A model generated the notes under the pieces. That model was given only the letters and a program-made list of their open reading frames with translations, was not told the DNA's origin and made no database searches. From NCBI GenBank assembly GCA_017163975.1, contig JAFFSR010000316.1, positions 1,090,001 to 1,154,000 on the forward strand: DNA of 64,000 nucleotides, written 5' to 3'. The first letter of the stretch is position 1, and each line of letters opens with the position of its first letter. The DNA is from Anastatus disparis. Taxonomy: Eukaryota > Arthropoda > Insecta > Hymenoptera > Eupelmidae. Below are positions 1 to 11,032 of this stretch, piece by piece. A program made the position numbers and the translations under genes.

Positions 1-701
1 AAAATGGCAAAATGAGTTTTTTTTATATTTATGATGTTTTTACAGAGAAATGGTGCAATGTACGGCAAAATTGATAAGAATATTTTCGACTTAATATTTG
101 ATGAAAAACACGAAAAATTATGTTTTTCTGCGAAGAATTAACAACCAGAAAATTTACTTTAGAGATTTTCCTAACTATTTTCCAGCTATCCACCCTCGAA
201 ATTCGTGTTCAAGGCACCAAAATACATAGGAAAAACTTTGGTGGAGCCGTGGATCTCCATCGGCTACGGAAACTCTCCTAGCTACCTATATTAGTTATAA
301 ATGTCCTCCGTATTCAGGTGAAATACCCCGGTGAACATATACATTAAGGTTTGGAAAAATTCTGATGTAAAAGAACCTTTCTAATTTTTTGCGGTTTTTG
401 GTACCAGTCCATAATACAACTTTGTGAACTCTTATGAAAAAAATTGTCATGATTTTCGTTGATACCTTCTGAACTTTTTTGATTCATTAAGTTTTACTAA
501 GGAATAGTAACCTTAATTTTATCGTATTCACAATTAATGAACAATTAAGATCGCTTTAGAATTGAACAGCACTGTAAAGTTTTCAGGAGAATCCTTCTAG
601 ATTGTATTTTAAAAAATTCTTTAAAAATATTTTTCACGTTTTATCATCGTATGAATATATTTATTAAATTATTGGTAAATAAATGATTATAAATCTATGA
701 A
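1..701. other. AT-rich intergenic DNA, nothing recognised
   Basis: I see no coding frame, tandem repeat or clear inverted repeat here. A slightly GC-richer patch near 235-310 is not recognised. Confidence 0.5.
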
Positions 702-918
702 ATTTTTTTTTTTTTTTTTTTTTAACGTCGCTATATTTATGCTATGCTATTATTGCTATGCTAATCAGCGACGGAGCTCGTAAGTGTGTTTGTGAACAAA
801 GCACATGTAACGTACAGTGGTGCTTGTATCAATCGGCCGAGAGCGGGATTCGAACTCGGAACCTCGAGATTACGAATCCAACGCTCTACTGAATGAGCCA
901 CAGACCGACTCCTATGAG
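702..918 (-). mobile_element. tRNA-derived SINE, minus strand
   Basis: Read on the minus strand from about 918, the sequence begins like a tRNA gene. It has an A-box-like GTGGCTCATTCAGTAG and a B box GTTCGAATCCC, with a partly paired acceptor and a good D stem. The anticodon position would read CGT, but the anticodon stem has a mismatch. About 120 bp later the unit ends in a 22-base A tail (T run at 702-723 on the plus strand). tRNA-like head, unrelated body and A tail is the plan of a SINE mobilised by LINE machinery. A possible imperfect target duplication is CTATGAAA on the left against CTATGAGA on the right. An isolated tRNA pseudogene is the alternative; the tail argues against it. Confidence 0.65.
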
Positions 919-1056
919 ATCATTTAAGAATACGGATGAATCTTTATATTTTCTGTATATTGATTGAAAGGTTAATGAAACTTCACGAACTCTGTGGAAG
1001 TAAATCGAGATGAATTATTACAATCTTGTAAAGAGTTTAATAGCTATTAAAGATCC

Positions 1057-1466
1057 TTAAGAGGAGGTCGAGTATATATGTCCTATTGTTATTATTAGTT
1101 TTTGTAAAAAAATCAAAAAATTGATTTTTTTACAAAAACTAATAATTTTAGCAAAAAATAAAGAGAAAGCCCCATCTTGTATCATAAAAAGCAATATTTT
1201 CTTTGATTAGGAAAAAATTTTTTTATCGATTCCTTTTGAAAAAAACCTTGAAAAACATAAAATATCGAGGTTTGGATGGACAATTCAGTTTTTCAAAGTT
1301 TTCTTTGAAACGAAGCGATAAAAATAATTTTTTCTCATAGGAGAAAATATTGCTTTTTAGTATACGAGATGGGGCTTTCTTCTTATTTTTTGCTACAATC
1401 ATAAGGTTTTGCAGAAAATTGAATTTTTTTATTATAAAAGGATAGAGATATACGACCTGCTATTAA
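1057..1466. mobile_element. Palindromic MITE, TTAA target (family A)
   Basis: The element body is 1061-1462, flanked by TTAA on both sides (1057-1060 and 1463-1466). It begins GAGGAGGTCG and ends with the imperfect complement CGACCTGCTA. The whole body folds on itself and has no coding capacity. It is the same family as 23057-23435: both contain matching tracts near AAAGCC(C/G)CATCT and GGAC AATTCAG / GGACAATGG. TTAA duplication is typical of piggyBac-type transposases, so a piggyBac-like driver is inferred. Confidence 0.75.
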
Positions 1467-1796
1467 TAAAATACCGTGAAAATTATTTATGATTCTCAGT
1501 AACGATCTTGAAGTTATAAAAAAATATACATATTATTAAATTTTTTTAACTCTTGAAATAGTTAAGCATACCATGGAATTGTTTGATAGTGGAAATAAAG
1601 CCATTTTACACGACTAAGCTATAAATTTTTTTTGTGAATAAATACAATAAATCGCACTAATTTATTAATACTAGGCAATTTTTCAGTTTATTAATAAGTT
1701 AATTTAATTAATACTATGATATGCCCTTCAAAAATCACTATTCAATATATTAGAAATTCATAAAGAATCTGAAGAAGTCATAATCATATTTTTTGA
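1467..1796. other. AT-rich spacer
   Basis: No gene, tandem repeat or convincing inverted repeat was seen. Confidence 0.4.
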
Positions 1797-2180
1797 TATA
1801 TGGGGATATCCACAAAACTTTTAATTGTCTAGTAACAGGTCATATTACAGCTGTTACTGGGTTACCGCATGATGCAAATTGTTTAAACTAGGTTCAAATC
1901 TTTTGTGCTATCCTGTAACTCTATTTCTTATGTATTTAGTAAATGTTTAACAAACGACGCAGTAGATATTTCTATGAAACATTCATTTTTACACATAAAA
2001 AATTACCGTAATTTATCTTATGTGTAAATTTACTTTTTATAGAATTATCTGCTGCGCCGTTTGTGGCACATTTACAAAATATATCAGAAATAGAGTTACA
2101 GGATAGCACAAAAGATTATAACCTAGTTAAAATAATGACCTGTTACTAGAGAATTTAAAGTTGGATGGATATCCCCATAT
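1797..2180. mobile_element. Palindromic MITE with TGGGGATATCC ends
   Basis: Terminal TATGGGGATATCC (1799-1811) is matched by GGATATCCCCATA near 2168-2180. The interior also pairs: GTAACAGGTCAT with ATGACCTGTTAC, and GTGCTATCCTGTAACTC with GAGTTACAGGATAGCAC. The tip of the fold lies near 2000-2040, around a TTTACACATAA / TTATGTGTAAA pair. Flanks are TA-rich, which suggests a TA target, but the exact duplication cannot be fixed. No coding capacity. Confidence 0.65.
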
Positions 2181-2332
2181 AATACCATAGTGGTACACAT
2201 GAAATTGGAAAGGTTCTAAAAATATATAAATTACAATAACTTTTCTGATGAGGATATATTATTCAGATTAATATTATTTTGAAAATTAGATAACATTATT
2301 TTTATTTTTAAGAGCATGACGAAGCTTCCAGT

Positions 2333-2640
2333 CTTCTAATAATATTTCCAATCCCAAGTTATGAATAAACAATGCGTTTAATAACATTTTTTTGCGACAA
2401 AGAAAAAATTTGTAAGATTCAACTCGAGTGCGGACAACTCAAGAAACCCACGAAAATACTACATAAAAAGTAATAATACAAACTTTCAATGTAACGTATT
2501 TTAAGATTAGGTTTGTCGAGCTTGATATAATTTCCAATCCAAGTTCATAAAAAATTTACAAGTTTAAATGATTTTTTATTTTAACAAAAATTATTGTATT
2601 AACATAGCTTTAGTGCGGACAAGTCATTATATTTGTTTTT
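2333..2640 (-). repeat. Dispersed repeat, copy 1 of 2
   Basis: The reverse complement of this stretch matches 32395-32702 along its length. Shared landmarks are GACTTGTCC, TACAATAATTTTTGTTAAA, ATCAAGCTCGA, GAAAGTTTGT and CTTTTTATGTA. No terminal repeats were identified and there is no coding frame. It is an unclassified interspersed repeat. Confidence 0.6.
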
Positions 2641-2720
2641 CTCATCCGTGCTGAGTAAGCGGCCTATAGCGCATGCGTTTTCGGGGTAGTAAGTAGCTAA
2701 TAGCGCGCGCTGCGTGTGTT

Positions 2721-4472
2721 CCCTGGTAACACAATCTGTTGCAAGCACGATTGCGCAGAACTTGCGTGGTCTGTTTCCACATTTTAATGCATATCTGCTG
2801 AAATTTGATTGCGACTGAAACGTGCGTCAGATTTGTAACAGATTGCCAATCGAAACGTGTGATTCTAAAATAAGAATAAACATGCAAACTTGCAGCAGAA
2901 TCGAAGCAGTCTTCCGTAAGAATCTTACAGCAGCACTTCACCCCAGAATTACATAAGAATAATATGAGTTGAGCGAAATAATATGACGAGAATAAACACG
3001 CAAACTTGCAGCAGGATCGAAGCAGTTTTCCGTAAGAATCTTGTAGCAGCACTTTACTCCAGAATTACATAAGAATGACATAAGTTGAGCGCAATAATAT
3101 GACGAGAATAAACACGTAAACTTGTAGCAGAATCGAAGCAGTCTTCAGTAAGAATCTTGCAGCAGTACAGTTTATAGAATTTCAAAGTTAATTAAAAGTT
3201 CAAAAATTGAAATCACTTTATAGAATAAAGATAATGCATTGTAATTTAATAAAAAATTTTCATTGTGAATATTATTAACATTCAACTAACGAGAACATGT
3301 TTATAAGAGTTGTTGACAGATTTTAAGAAAGCAAATGTTGAATTTAAAAATTATAATTTATAATTTAATGAAAATATAATAATTTATAATTACGATACAT
3401 TTAATGCATTTCTTTAAACTTTACGTGTTCTTACTACCAATGCCTACACCTATAAGCACATATTGGCTAAAAGAAAAAGAAGAAACGCAAAAAACAATCA
3501 ACATATATACACAAAGGGGTGGGCGCTGATGTTATAGTATAAAATTATATACATGTAGACTTTGGGGAGAAGAGAGGAGACCATTGCAGCCAACTGTCAA
3601 ATATAAAAAACGTAGATAAAAAATTTTTATAATATCTAAGAAAAGTTTTAAATAAATTTCTATCAGTAAAAGATGATAAATATTTTGGTTCTACATTCAT
3701 ACGTAATTCTGTAGTAAAGTTTTGTCGCAAGATTCTTATGCGAGATAGCTTCAAGTATGCTGCATGCTCGCGTGATTATTCTTATGATAAGATTGCATTT
3801 AACTTTTGTCCTTCTGATGTAATTTTAGCGCAAATCTGCTGCATGATTCTCACATAAAACTGCTTCAATTCTGCTGTACATTTGCGTGTTTATTCTCATC
3901 ATTAAATTACACTTAACTTTTGTCATATTTATGTAATTATGGGGTAAAGTGCTGCTGCAAGATTCTTACGGAAGACTGCTTTGATTCTGCTGCAAGTTTG
4001 CATGTTTATTCTCGTCATATAATTGCACATAAATTTTGTCATTCTTCTGTAAATCTGAAGTAAAGTGCTGCTGCAATTTTCTGATGCAAGACTGTTTCGA
4101 TTCTGTTATATGCTTGTGTACTTATTACGATTCGCAGAACAGCACTTGACAATTTGCAATTCTTACGTAATTGTGCTGCAAAACTTTGTCGGGAATTATT
4201 TACTCAATTTTGTTGCTAGTGTCTGTAATAAGTTTTTTCCGCAAGTTTACTGCAAAATATTTTCAAGATTCTGCGCATTCTTTCCGTTCCGTAGATTGCA
4301 CTTTCTCTCTGCCAGAAACGTGCAATTCTGTTGCACTTATCTGCTGTAATTTCTTTTCATAAAAAAGCCTATGGAATGCGGAAACAGACAGCACATGTTC
4401 TGCTGCAAGTTTTGATTTTCAAGAAAATTGCAGCAAAATTGCAGCAAAATTGCGTTGACCATGTTACCAGGG
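2721..4472. mobile_element. Inverted-array element with CCCTGGTAACA termini
   Basis: The element starts CCCTGGTAACA at 2721 and ends with the complement TGTTACCAGGG at 4462-4472 (one base differs near the inner edge). The left half holds about 2.6 tandem units of 116 bp (aligned at 2875, 2991 and 3107) with landmarks such as TTGCAGCAG, ATCGAAGCAG and CCGTAAGAATCTT. The right half (about 3725-4130) has the same unit in reverse orientation. A roughly 540-bp non-repeated core lies between. Open frames inside are by-products of the repeat and show no protein family. The target duplication is unclear (at most TT). The termini resemble those of the 98-bp MITE at 21556. Confidence 0.65.
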
Positions 4473-5223
4473 TTGTTTTTTGAGGGCGTGTGTTTCACAG
4501 CTATGTATAATATTATTTTGTATTAAATCACGTAAATACGTTACATTCTGTAAAATAATGTCACGCAAAAGCGTTAATTAATGTAAAATCGCAAAGGTTT
4601 ATACAAGCGCAGCGCCCTCATACTGTATCTCATCGACCATATGATGAATTTTATACTCTATCTCGCTTTAACCTCTGACAAAGTAAATCGTATCATCTAT
4701 TCTTGTATTATTTTTACATTAACGAAATCGTAATTATTCCGTATAAACGTGAAATTGGTGAACTAAAAGTATGTAATTTAATTACAAATAATAGTACCAA
4801 AAAGTATTGAAATATACTATTGCGAGTCAGTCGTACGGCAGATATGAGAGAGAGAGAGAGAGTCTTGGGCAATGGCGCTATTCGCTACGCTCGTGCGCCA
4901 ACTTGCCCTCGTGCGCAATAGTCAACTAAACCTTACTCGTTACACAATATACTATTAATTTACGAATTTAAAATGATATTAATGAAATAAAAAAAAGCAA
5001 AACTTGATTGCTGTAGCTCCAACATCAGATAAATATTACGGAAAGAAATATAATGAATCACCCAAATTCACAATTTTATAAATTACAACTGAATCACTGA
5101 AAAAATAGTTGCATACAATAGACTTTTCCAAATTTTATGAGTAACGGCTTATAATTGAAATTTCAATGTCGGAACGATTCGGAAAACTTGAAACATTTAT
5201 CAATTTTCATTTCATAATAGTTC
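4473..5223. other. Spacer with a short (GA)n tract
   Basis: The stretch contains a (GA)8-like tract at about 4845-4862, followed by a GC-richer patch (4865-4925) whose outer edges ACTATTGCG and CGCAATAGT are complementary. No gene was recognised. Confidence 0.4.
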
Positions 5224-5615
5224 TTAACAGCAGGCCGAAGTAGAACCTGATACCGACCGAGTAACAATTGAGTTGTTTGTTATTTACTCCAGTATTAATC
5301 GGTGTATCTTCAAAATAAAGGTTGATCGCAATAGATATTATTATAATGAATATCTATGCACAAGAAAAAAAAATCTACCGATTTGTTTTTGAGAAAAGTA
5401 AGGAACGCCGAAGTAAATGATTATGTTTATAATATTTTCGCGTTCCTTACTTTTCTCAAAAACAAAGCGATAGATTTTTTTTTTCTTGTGCATAAATATT
5501 TGTAATAATAATATCTATTGCGCTTAACCTTCAATTTGCAGATGCACCGATTAATACTTGAGTAAATAACAAAAATGCCAATTAGACAAGGACAGCGAAT
5601 CCGGCCTGCTCTTAA
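5224..5615. mobile_element. Palindromic MITE, TTAA target (family C)
   Basis: The body is 5228-5611, with TTAA at 5224-5227 and 5612-5615. It begins CAGCAGGCCG and ends CCGGCCTGCTC. The arms pair through GTTTTTGAGAAAAGTAAGGAACGC and its complement. Family members share GCGCAATAGATATTATTATAATGAATAT-type sequence with 30441-30815 and 33789-34373. Non-coding. Confidence 0.75.
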
Positions 5616-6161
5616 ACATTCTTTAAAGACCGGAAAAATATTTGTTCCGATTCTTTTAGAAATTTTAGGGTCATTTTAACGAGGATATAACTGATGATGA
5701 TGTAACAAAATTCAACTGCAATAATCACAAATTTTCCAATCGAAAACGTTTCCATAAATAATTTCCATAACTTTATAATTTCCGCGAAAATAATCATAAT
5801 CTTCATAATTCTGCAAAAATGACGATTTATATTGACTTTTTTCATAAATTTAAGTAAATTATAGAAATTTTCTCAAATTCAATTTACTTGTTTTTGTCAT
5901 AAAAAACGAAAGATAATTAGTCTCAAAGCAGACTTAACGTAGGTAAATATTATTTTTTTATATACGCTTTTCTTATATTCGCCTTCATGTCTGTTTGCAT
6001 GTTTGTCTGTCTGTAATCAAATCTTGCGCGCTCGATTTCAGGCACTTTTTGACAGATATAAATTCTGACAATTGGCATAGACTTTGGTCTTGGATGACAA
6101 TACAATAATCAGTTGTCATTTTGGTACCTGGACATCCAGGTCGATGATAATGGGTGTGAAA

Positions 6162-6425
6162 AGTCATCTCCGAGGAAGTATAAATGGGGAGGCTTTCTTT
6201 GGGTCAAGGCGAGTTTCTCGGGGGTTTTCAGGGTTGCTAAAACCGAATTTGAGATCAAACAATTGCCACAAAGTGATGCACGTTGTCCAGAATACGCATG
6301 GACGTCATCTCCGAGGAAGTACAAGTAGGGAGGCTTTCTCTGGGTCGAGGTGGGTTCCCCGGGAGATTTCGGGGCTGCTAAAACCTAATTCAAGGTTTGA
6401 AAGTGAATCTATAATGCATAATAAT
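6162..6425. repeat. Two-unit direct repeat, period 141
   Basis: GTCATCTCCGAGGAAGTA recurs at about 6163 and 6304, each followed by GGGAGGCTTTC and a TCGGG-containing stretch ending in GCTAAAACC. The two units are diverged. The frames that remain open through them show no recognisable family and overlap on both strands, so I treat them as non-coding. A related GTCATCTCGGGAAACGTAC occurs near 7112, so this may be the edge of an older satellite. Confidence 0.55.
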
Positions 6426-7389
6426 GATTTAGGATGAAGAGGTCGAACTGGAGTACCAAGTCGCCGATAACGGATGTACCTGAGTGTAATCTTCGAAAAG
6501 TCTGGTTGCAATGTAACTCTAAATGATAATAAAAACAATTTTAACTTAAAAATAGAAAATACAAAATTTTAAAAACATGCTTTAAAAATAAAATACAATA
6601 ATTGAATAAATAGACTAAAAAGTATAAAATAAATAAATTAACTGTTTTAAATTTTTTAAATAATAGCGCTTATTACCTGTATATCGGAATGATGTTTGAT
6701 GAAAAAATGTTAAAATTATTCACTAATTACAATAGTAATATGCTTTCTCGAAGTTAAATTTCGCTGGCATTATTCGAACGAAAAATTCATAAATTAGTAG
6801 GGATACTACCGCAAATTTATATGCGAGATGATTTGTATGAATGATCTTTATATATGGGTATCGACTACGAGTAAATCAACATATTTCATGGAACTTGCAT
6901 GAATCTTAAACAATTGTTCTTTTAAAATCTTTTTATTTCCGAGTATTCTCCAACCTAATCAAACAACCTTAGAATCGAAATCTAAAAGAATCTCCAAGTT
7001 TCATTTGACGTAGTCCCTGCAAATATCTGTAAACTTCATAATCGGTATGGAAAATTTCAAAATTCATTCATATAGACGATTTCCAGGTAGCCAGGATCAC
7101 CTGATGAGATGTCATCTCGGGAAACGTACATGTTATTAATAAATAATGGCTAAATTTCAAAAGATATTCTTGTAGACAATGTTTATCTTACTCGGAACAT
7201 CCATGTTTGGCTAGATAACATTTGAAACAACTTCAAAGTAGTTATTAAACTATAAGTTGAATTTCAAAAGTTTTAGCTGTAGATGATGTTTAAATTGTCA
7301 TTAACACCTAGGTATCCAAAGACGGCGATCGTGGGTACCACAGCATAATAAATAACTATTTTTTAAATATTGTCTACATCGATAAGGTA

Positions 7390-7391
<2 letters not shown>
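6426..7391. other. AT-rich spacer
   Basis: No gene was recognised. The last part (7080-7330) has a weak echo of the 141-bp repeat and leads into a (TA)n tract at 7392-7428. Confidence 0.4.
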
Positions 7392-7432
<41 letters not shown>

Positions 7433-7566
7433 TAAATATGTGTTTGTATGTGTGAGCGTGTGCGCGTGCGTATGAGTTGAAATTAAATGTTCCATATAAA
7501 CTTGAATAAACCTGTGTGTGTACGTGCGATTCTACATGAAATGTCCCTTATGTATATATATATATA

Positions 7567-7913
7567 GAGAGCGCGGTGGCGTGAGAGCGCGGTGGCGTAA
7601 TGGATAGAGCTCTTGCCTTCAACGCGGAGGGCATGGGTTCGAATCCTGGCCAGGTACCTCTAACTTTTTTTCAAAAGAAAATTTGTGTATGTGCCATTTA
7701 TATCGCGACTCTTAAAAAATCCAACCTCATTGAGTATTGGTTGATTGTTGGTCACAAAAGTGGGTTGCCATCCATCGGTAGTCAAAGTTTTCGGTATGGT
7801 GGGTCTGACAGTCTAGCCTGATGTAATGTGTTAAACGGTTCCGGGCTGGACTCCCTCGACTTCACCATGGAAAAAGGTTAATCATATAGAGGACAATATC
7901 CTTTATATATTAA

Positions 7914-7965
<52 letters not shown>
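7567..7965 (+). mobile_element. tRNA-derived SINE with long A tail
   Basis: The head is tRNA-like, with A box TGGCGTAATGG at about 7593 and B box GGTTCGAATCC at about 7635. The candidate anticodon loop CTTCAAC would place TCA at the anticodon, so it is not a standard functional tRNA. The 18-bp start GAGAGCGCGGTGGCGT is partly duplicated. A unique body of about 250 bp follows, then an A run of about 45 bases (7921-7965). This is the plan of a plus-strand SINE. The tail runs straight into (TA)n, as is common where A tails seed microsatellites. Confidence 0.7.
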
Positions 7966-7981
<16 letters not shown>

Positions 7982-8185
7982 TATGTTTATATCATGCTTG
8001 TAAGTCGACATGAAAAGTCCCACGTACATGAACGCGTGTGTGCATGCATGCGAATTGACATGAAACGTCTCATATATATAAACCTAAGGGTACTTAGATA
8101 GGTGTGTACAAGTTGTCATGAAATGTCCCATATATATATAGAAAAACCAGTGCTTATGAGTACGTGCAAGTTGACATGAAATGTC

Positions 8186-8269
<84 letters not shown>

Positions 8270-8531
8270 AAATTGCGGGTAAACGTGAGCAATTTGATAT
8301 GAAATGGACCATATATACATATGCAAAAACCTGTCAGTAAGGTCGTACATGAGTTGACATGAAGAGTCGCATGTATATAAAAGCGTGTATGCATGAATGC
8401 AAATTGACATGAAACGTCGCATATATGTAAACCTGAAGGAACTCGGATAGGTGTGTGAGAGTTGTCATGAAATGTTCCATATATATAGAAAAGCCTGTGA
8501 TTATGAGTACATACGAGTTAACATGAAATGT

Positions 8532-8577
<46 letters not shown>

Positions 8578-9175
8578 CCTGTGTGTGTGCATGCGCATTG
8601 GCATGAAATGTCCCATATATATAAACCTGTATGTGCGTGCGTTGAAATTTACAGAAAAAATCCCATGTATATCAACGTGTGTGTGCATGAATGAAAATTG
8701 ACACGAAACGTCCCATGTATGAAAACCTGAGAACCCGGATAGGTGTGTGAGAGTTGTCATGAAATGTTCCATATATATAGATGAGCCTGTGATTATGAGT
8801 ATGTACAAGTTGACATGAAATGTCCCATATATATATATATAATGCTGTGTGTGTGTATGTGTGCGTGCGCATTGGCATGAAATGTCCCATATATATATAT
8901 ATATATATATATAATGCTGTGTGTTTGTATGTGTGCGTGCGCATTGGCATGAAATGTCCCATATATATAAACCTGTATGTGTGTGCGTTGAAATTTACAT
9001 AAAAAATCCCATGTATATTAACGTGTGTGTGCATGAATGAAAATTGACATGAAACATCCCATATATGCGAACCTGAAGGAACTCGGATAGGTATGTGAGA
9101 GTTGTCATGAAATGTTCCATATATATAGAGAAGCCTGTGATCATTAGTACGTACGAGTTGACCTGAAATGTCCTA

Positions 9176-9248
<73 letters not shown>

Positions 9249-9364
9249 CATAATCCTGTGTGTGTGCATGCGCATTGGCATGAAATGTCCCATATATATA
9301 AACCTGTCTGTGGGTGCTTTCTAATTGACGTGGAATGTCCCACGTATGTATGTATGTATGTATG

Positions 9365-9415
<51 letters not shown>

Positions 9416-9520
9416 ACTTGTCTGTATGTGTGCGTTTGGGTCGACACGAAATGTTGCATATATATGAGCCCAGGTGCGTATGTGCGCGTCCACATATGTT
9501 TTTCTATATACATATATATG
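7966..9520. repeat. (TA)n-bearing minisatellite, ATGAAATGTCCCATATATA units
   Basis: A long irregular array whose units carry TTGACATGAAATGTCCCATA followed by a (TA)n tract of very variable length, then (GT)-rich sequence. Longest TA tracts are near 8189-8260, 8535-8574, 9177-9242 and 9367-9412. At least fifteen unit cores are visible. Every frame across it is low complexity (Ile-Tyr or His-Thr runs) and is rejected as coding. The unit core read in reverse, TATATGGGACATTTCATGTCAAC, resembles the tips of the foldback elements at 26126 and 49811. Length and order may be unreliable in any assembly. Confidence 0.85.
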
Positions 9521-9586
9521 ATAAAAATTCCTTTAAAACGTTTAATTAAAAAGGAATTATGGAATTTTTAATTAAAGCCCTCGAAT

Positions 9587-10055
9587 TCACAAATCATAAT
9601 CATAACTGACGCTCTTTCAATTCACGATTACATTTTGATTTCTTAATTGAAATTTATTTAATTAAGGATTCCTTTTGATTTTGGAATTAAAGCCCTTTCA
9701 ATTCACGATTAAATTTTGATTTCTTAATTGAAATTTATTCAATTAAGAATTCCTTTTGATTTTGAAATTAAAGCCCTTTCAATTCACGATTACATTTTGA
9801 TTTCTTAATTGAAATTTATTTAATTAAGGATTCCTTTTGATTTTGGAATTAAAGCCCTTTCAATTCACGATTAAATTTTGATTTCTTAATTGAAATTTAT
9901 TTAATTAAGAATTCCTTTTGATTTTGTAATTAAAGCCCTTTCAATTCACGATTACATTTTGATTTCTTAATTGAAATTTATTTAATTAAGAATTCCTTTT
10001 GATTTTTTAATTAAAGCCTTTTCAATTCACGATTAGATTTTGATTTGTTAATTAA
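9587..10055. repeat. 81-bp tandem repeat, about six copies
   Basis: The landmark CTTTCAATTCACGATTA recurs at about 9614, 9695, 9776, 9857, 9938 and 10018, a steady 81-bp period. Each unit contains TTAATTGAAATTTATTTAATTAAG, which is locally self-complementary. Units 1, 3 and 5 share an ATTACATTT variant and units 2 and 4 an ATTAAATTT variant, hinting at an underlying 162-bp dimer. The flanks (9535-9587, 10056-10145) carry degraded related sequence. Confidence 0.85.
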
Positions 10056-10227
10056 AATATTTTTAATTATTAATTTAAAAGGAATTGATAATTAAATAAA
10101 ACTCTAATTACGAATTCAAAAAGGATTTGTGAATTAAAATTTATTTAAAGCCCAAAATGATTTAAATATTTGCAACCCTGATCTATACTGATATAATATT
10201 TACAAATTTAAAAAATTTTAAGGATTA

Positions 10228-10497
10228 GTTTAAGGATTATTGTAAAACTTTAAAAAAGAAATGCATTAGCTTATAGTATTTACCTCGAAGGTTATTCAGT
10301 TAAATTTTTAAATAAATTCATTCATTAGTTTTTCAGAATTTCAGATTGTTTGTACGAAATCTAAAAATTTTAATATATCATATTGAAACCCAATTCTGAG
10401 AAACTAATGAATAAATTTATTTGAAAATTCAACTGAATAATCTTTGTGGCAAATACTACAAGCTAAAGCATTTCTTTTCCTCAAGTTTTGCAATAAA
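10228..10497. repeat. Imperfect palindrome (MITE-like)
   Basis: AAAGAAATGCATTAGCTTATAG at about 10255 is mirrored by CTACAAGCTAAAGCATTTC near 10456. TTATTCAGTTAAATTTTTAAATAAATT is mirrored by AATTTATTTGAAAATTCAACTGAATAA. The tip is near 10370. No target duplication was resolved. Confidence 0.55.
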
Positions 10498-11032
10498 ATG
10501 AAAAGATAGGCCAGATTCATAAGTACAGGTGTAGCATCCATTTTACATCCTCCTAAATTATATTTTTTAATTTTCATTGATTTTTTTTTAGGTTTGATTA
10601 AAAAAAAAGAGTTTATTTTTTTAATTTTAACAAAATATTTATCTTGATTTAAGCTCTAAAATGTTTTACATCGATATTTTATTCCGCTTTGATTTTGTAA
10701 GGGAACGAGTGGCACTTAGTTATTCATGTAACTTTTTATTAATTTGAATATCGCGCGTTCAAGCTTTCTGCTCGTATCATTTCGCTACATTACAGTCAGT
10801 CTCAGCTGATTGTATGATCAATTTGCAGTTTGTTTATTTAAAGTGCATTTAAAAAATTATTAGTAGGTTTTATGGTTTAATTTACATCAAATTATTAATT
10901 TTTAATAAATTACACGTTCGTGAGTTATTTCGTATTTTTTTATACGCGCCTGAAATTCTAAGTCTATCTAAATAGAAAGTGTATTTAAAGCGTTAAAAGC
11001 TTGAATTGATATTAAGATTACTGACCTCAAAA
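10498..11032. other. AT-rich spacer upstream of the transposase relic
   Basis: No independent feature was recognised. It could include the 5' flank of the element at 11033, but no terminal repeat was found. Confidence 0.35.

Noticed and set aside
2642..4362. Cys-rich frames of 63-136 codons
   Set aside because: They follow the 116-bp repeat in both directions; the Cys and Leu pattern repeats with the DNA period and has no known domain.
4817..4923. Small element bounded by ACTATTGCG and CGCAATAGT
   Set aside because: The inverted ends are only nine bases, with no target duplication and no second copy.
7600..7660. Functional tRNA gene
   Set aside because: A and B boxes are present, but the anticodon would be TCA, stems are imperfect, and a SINE body with A tail follows.
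8084..9571. Several open frames of 60-172 codons on both strands
   Set aside because: They are Ile-Tyr or His-Thr-Tyr runs read through (TA)n and (GT)n tracts and exist on both strands at once.
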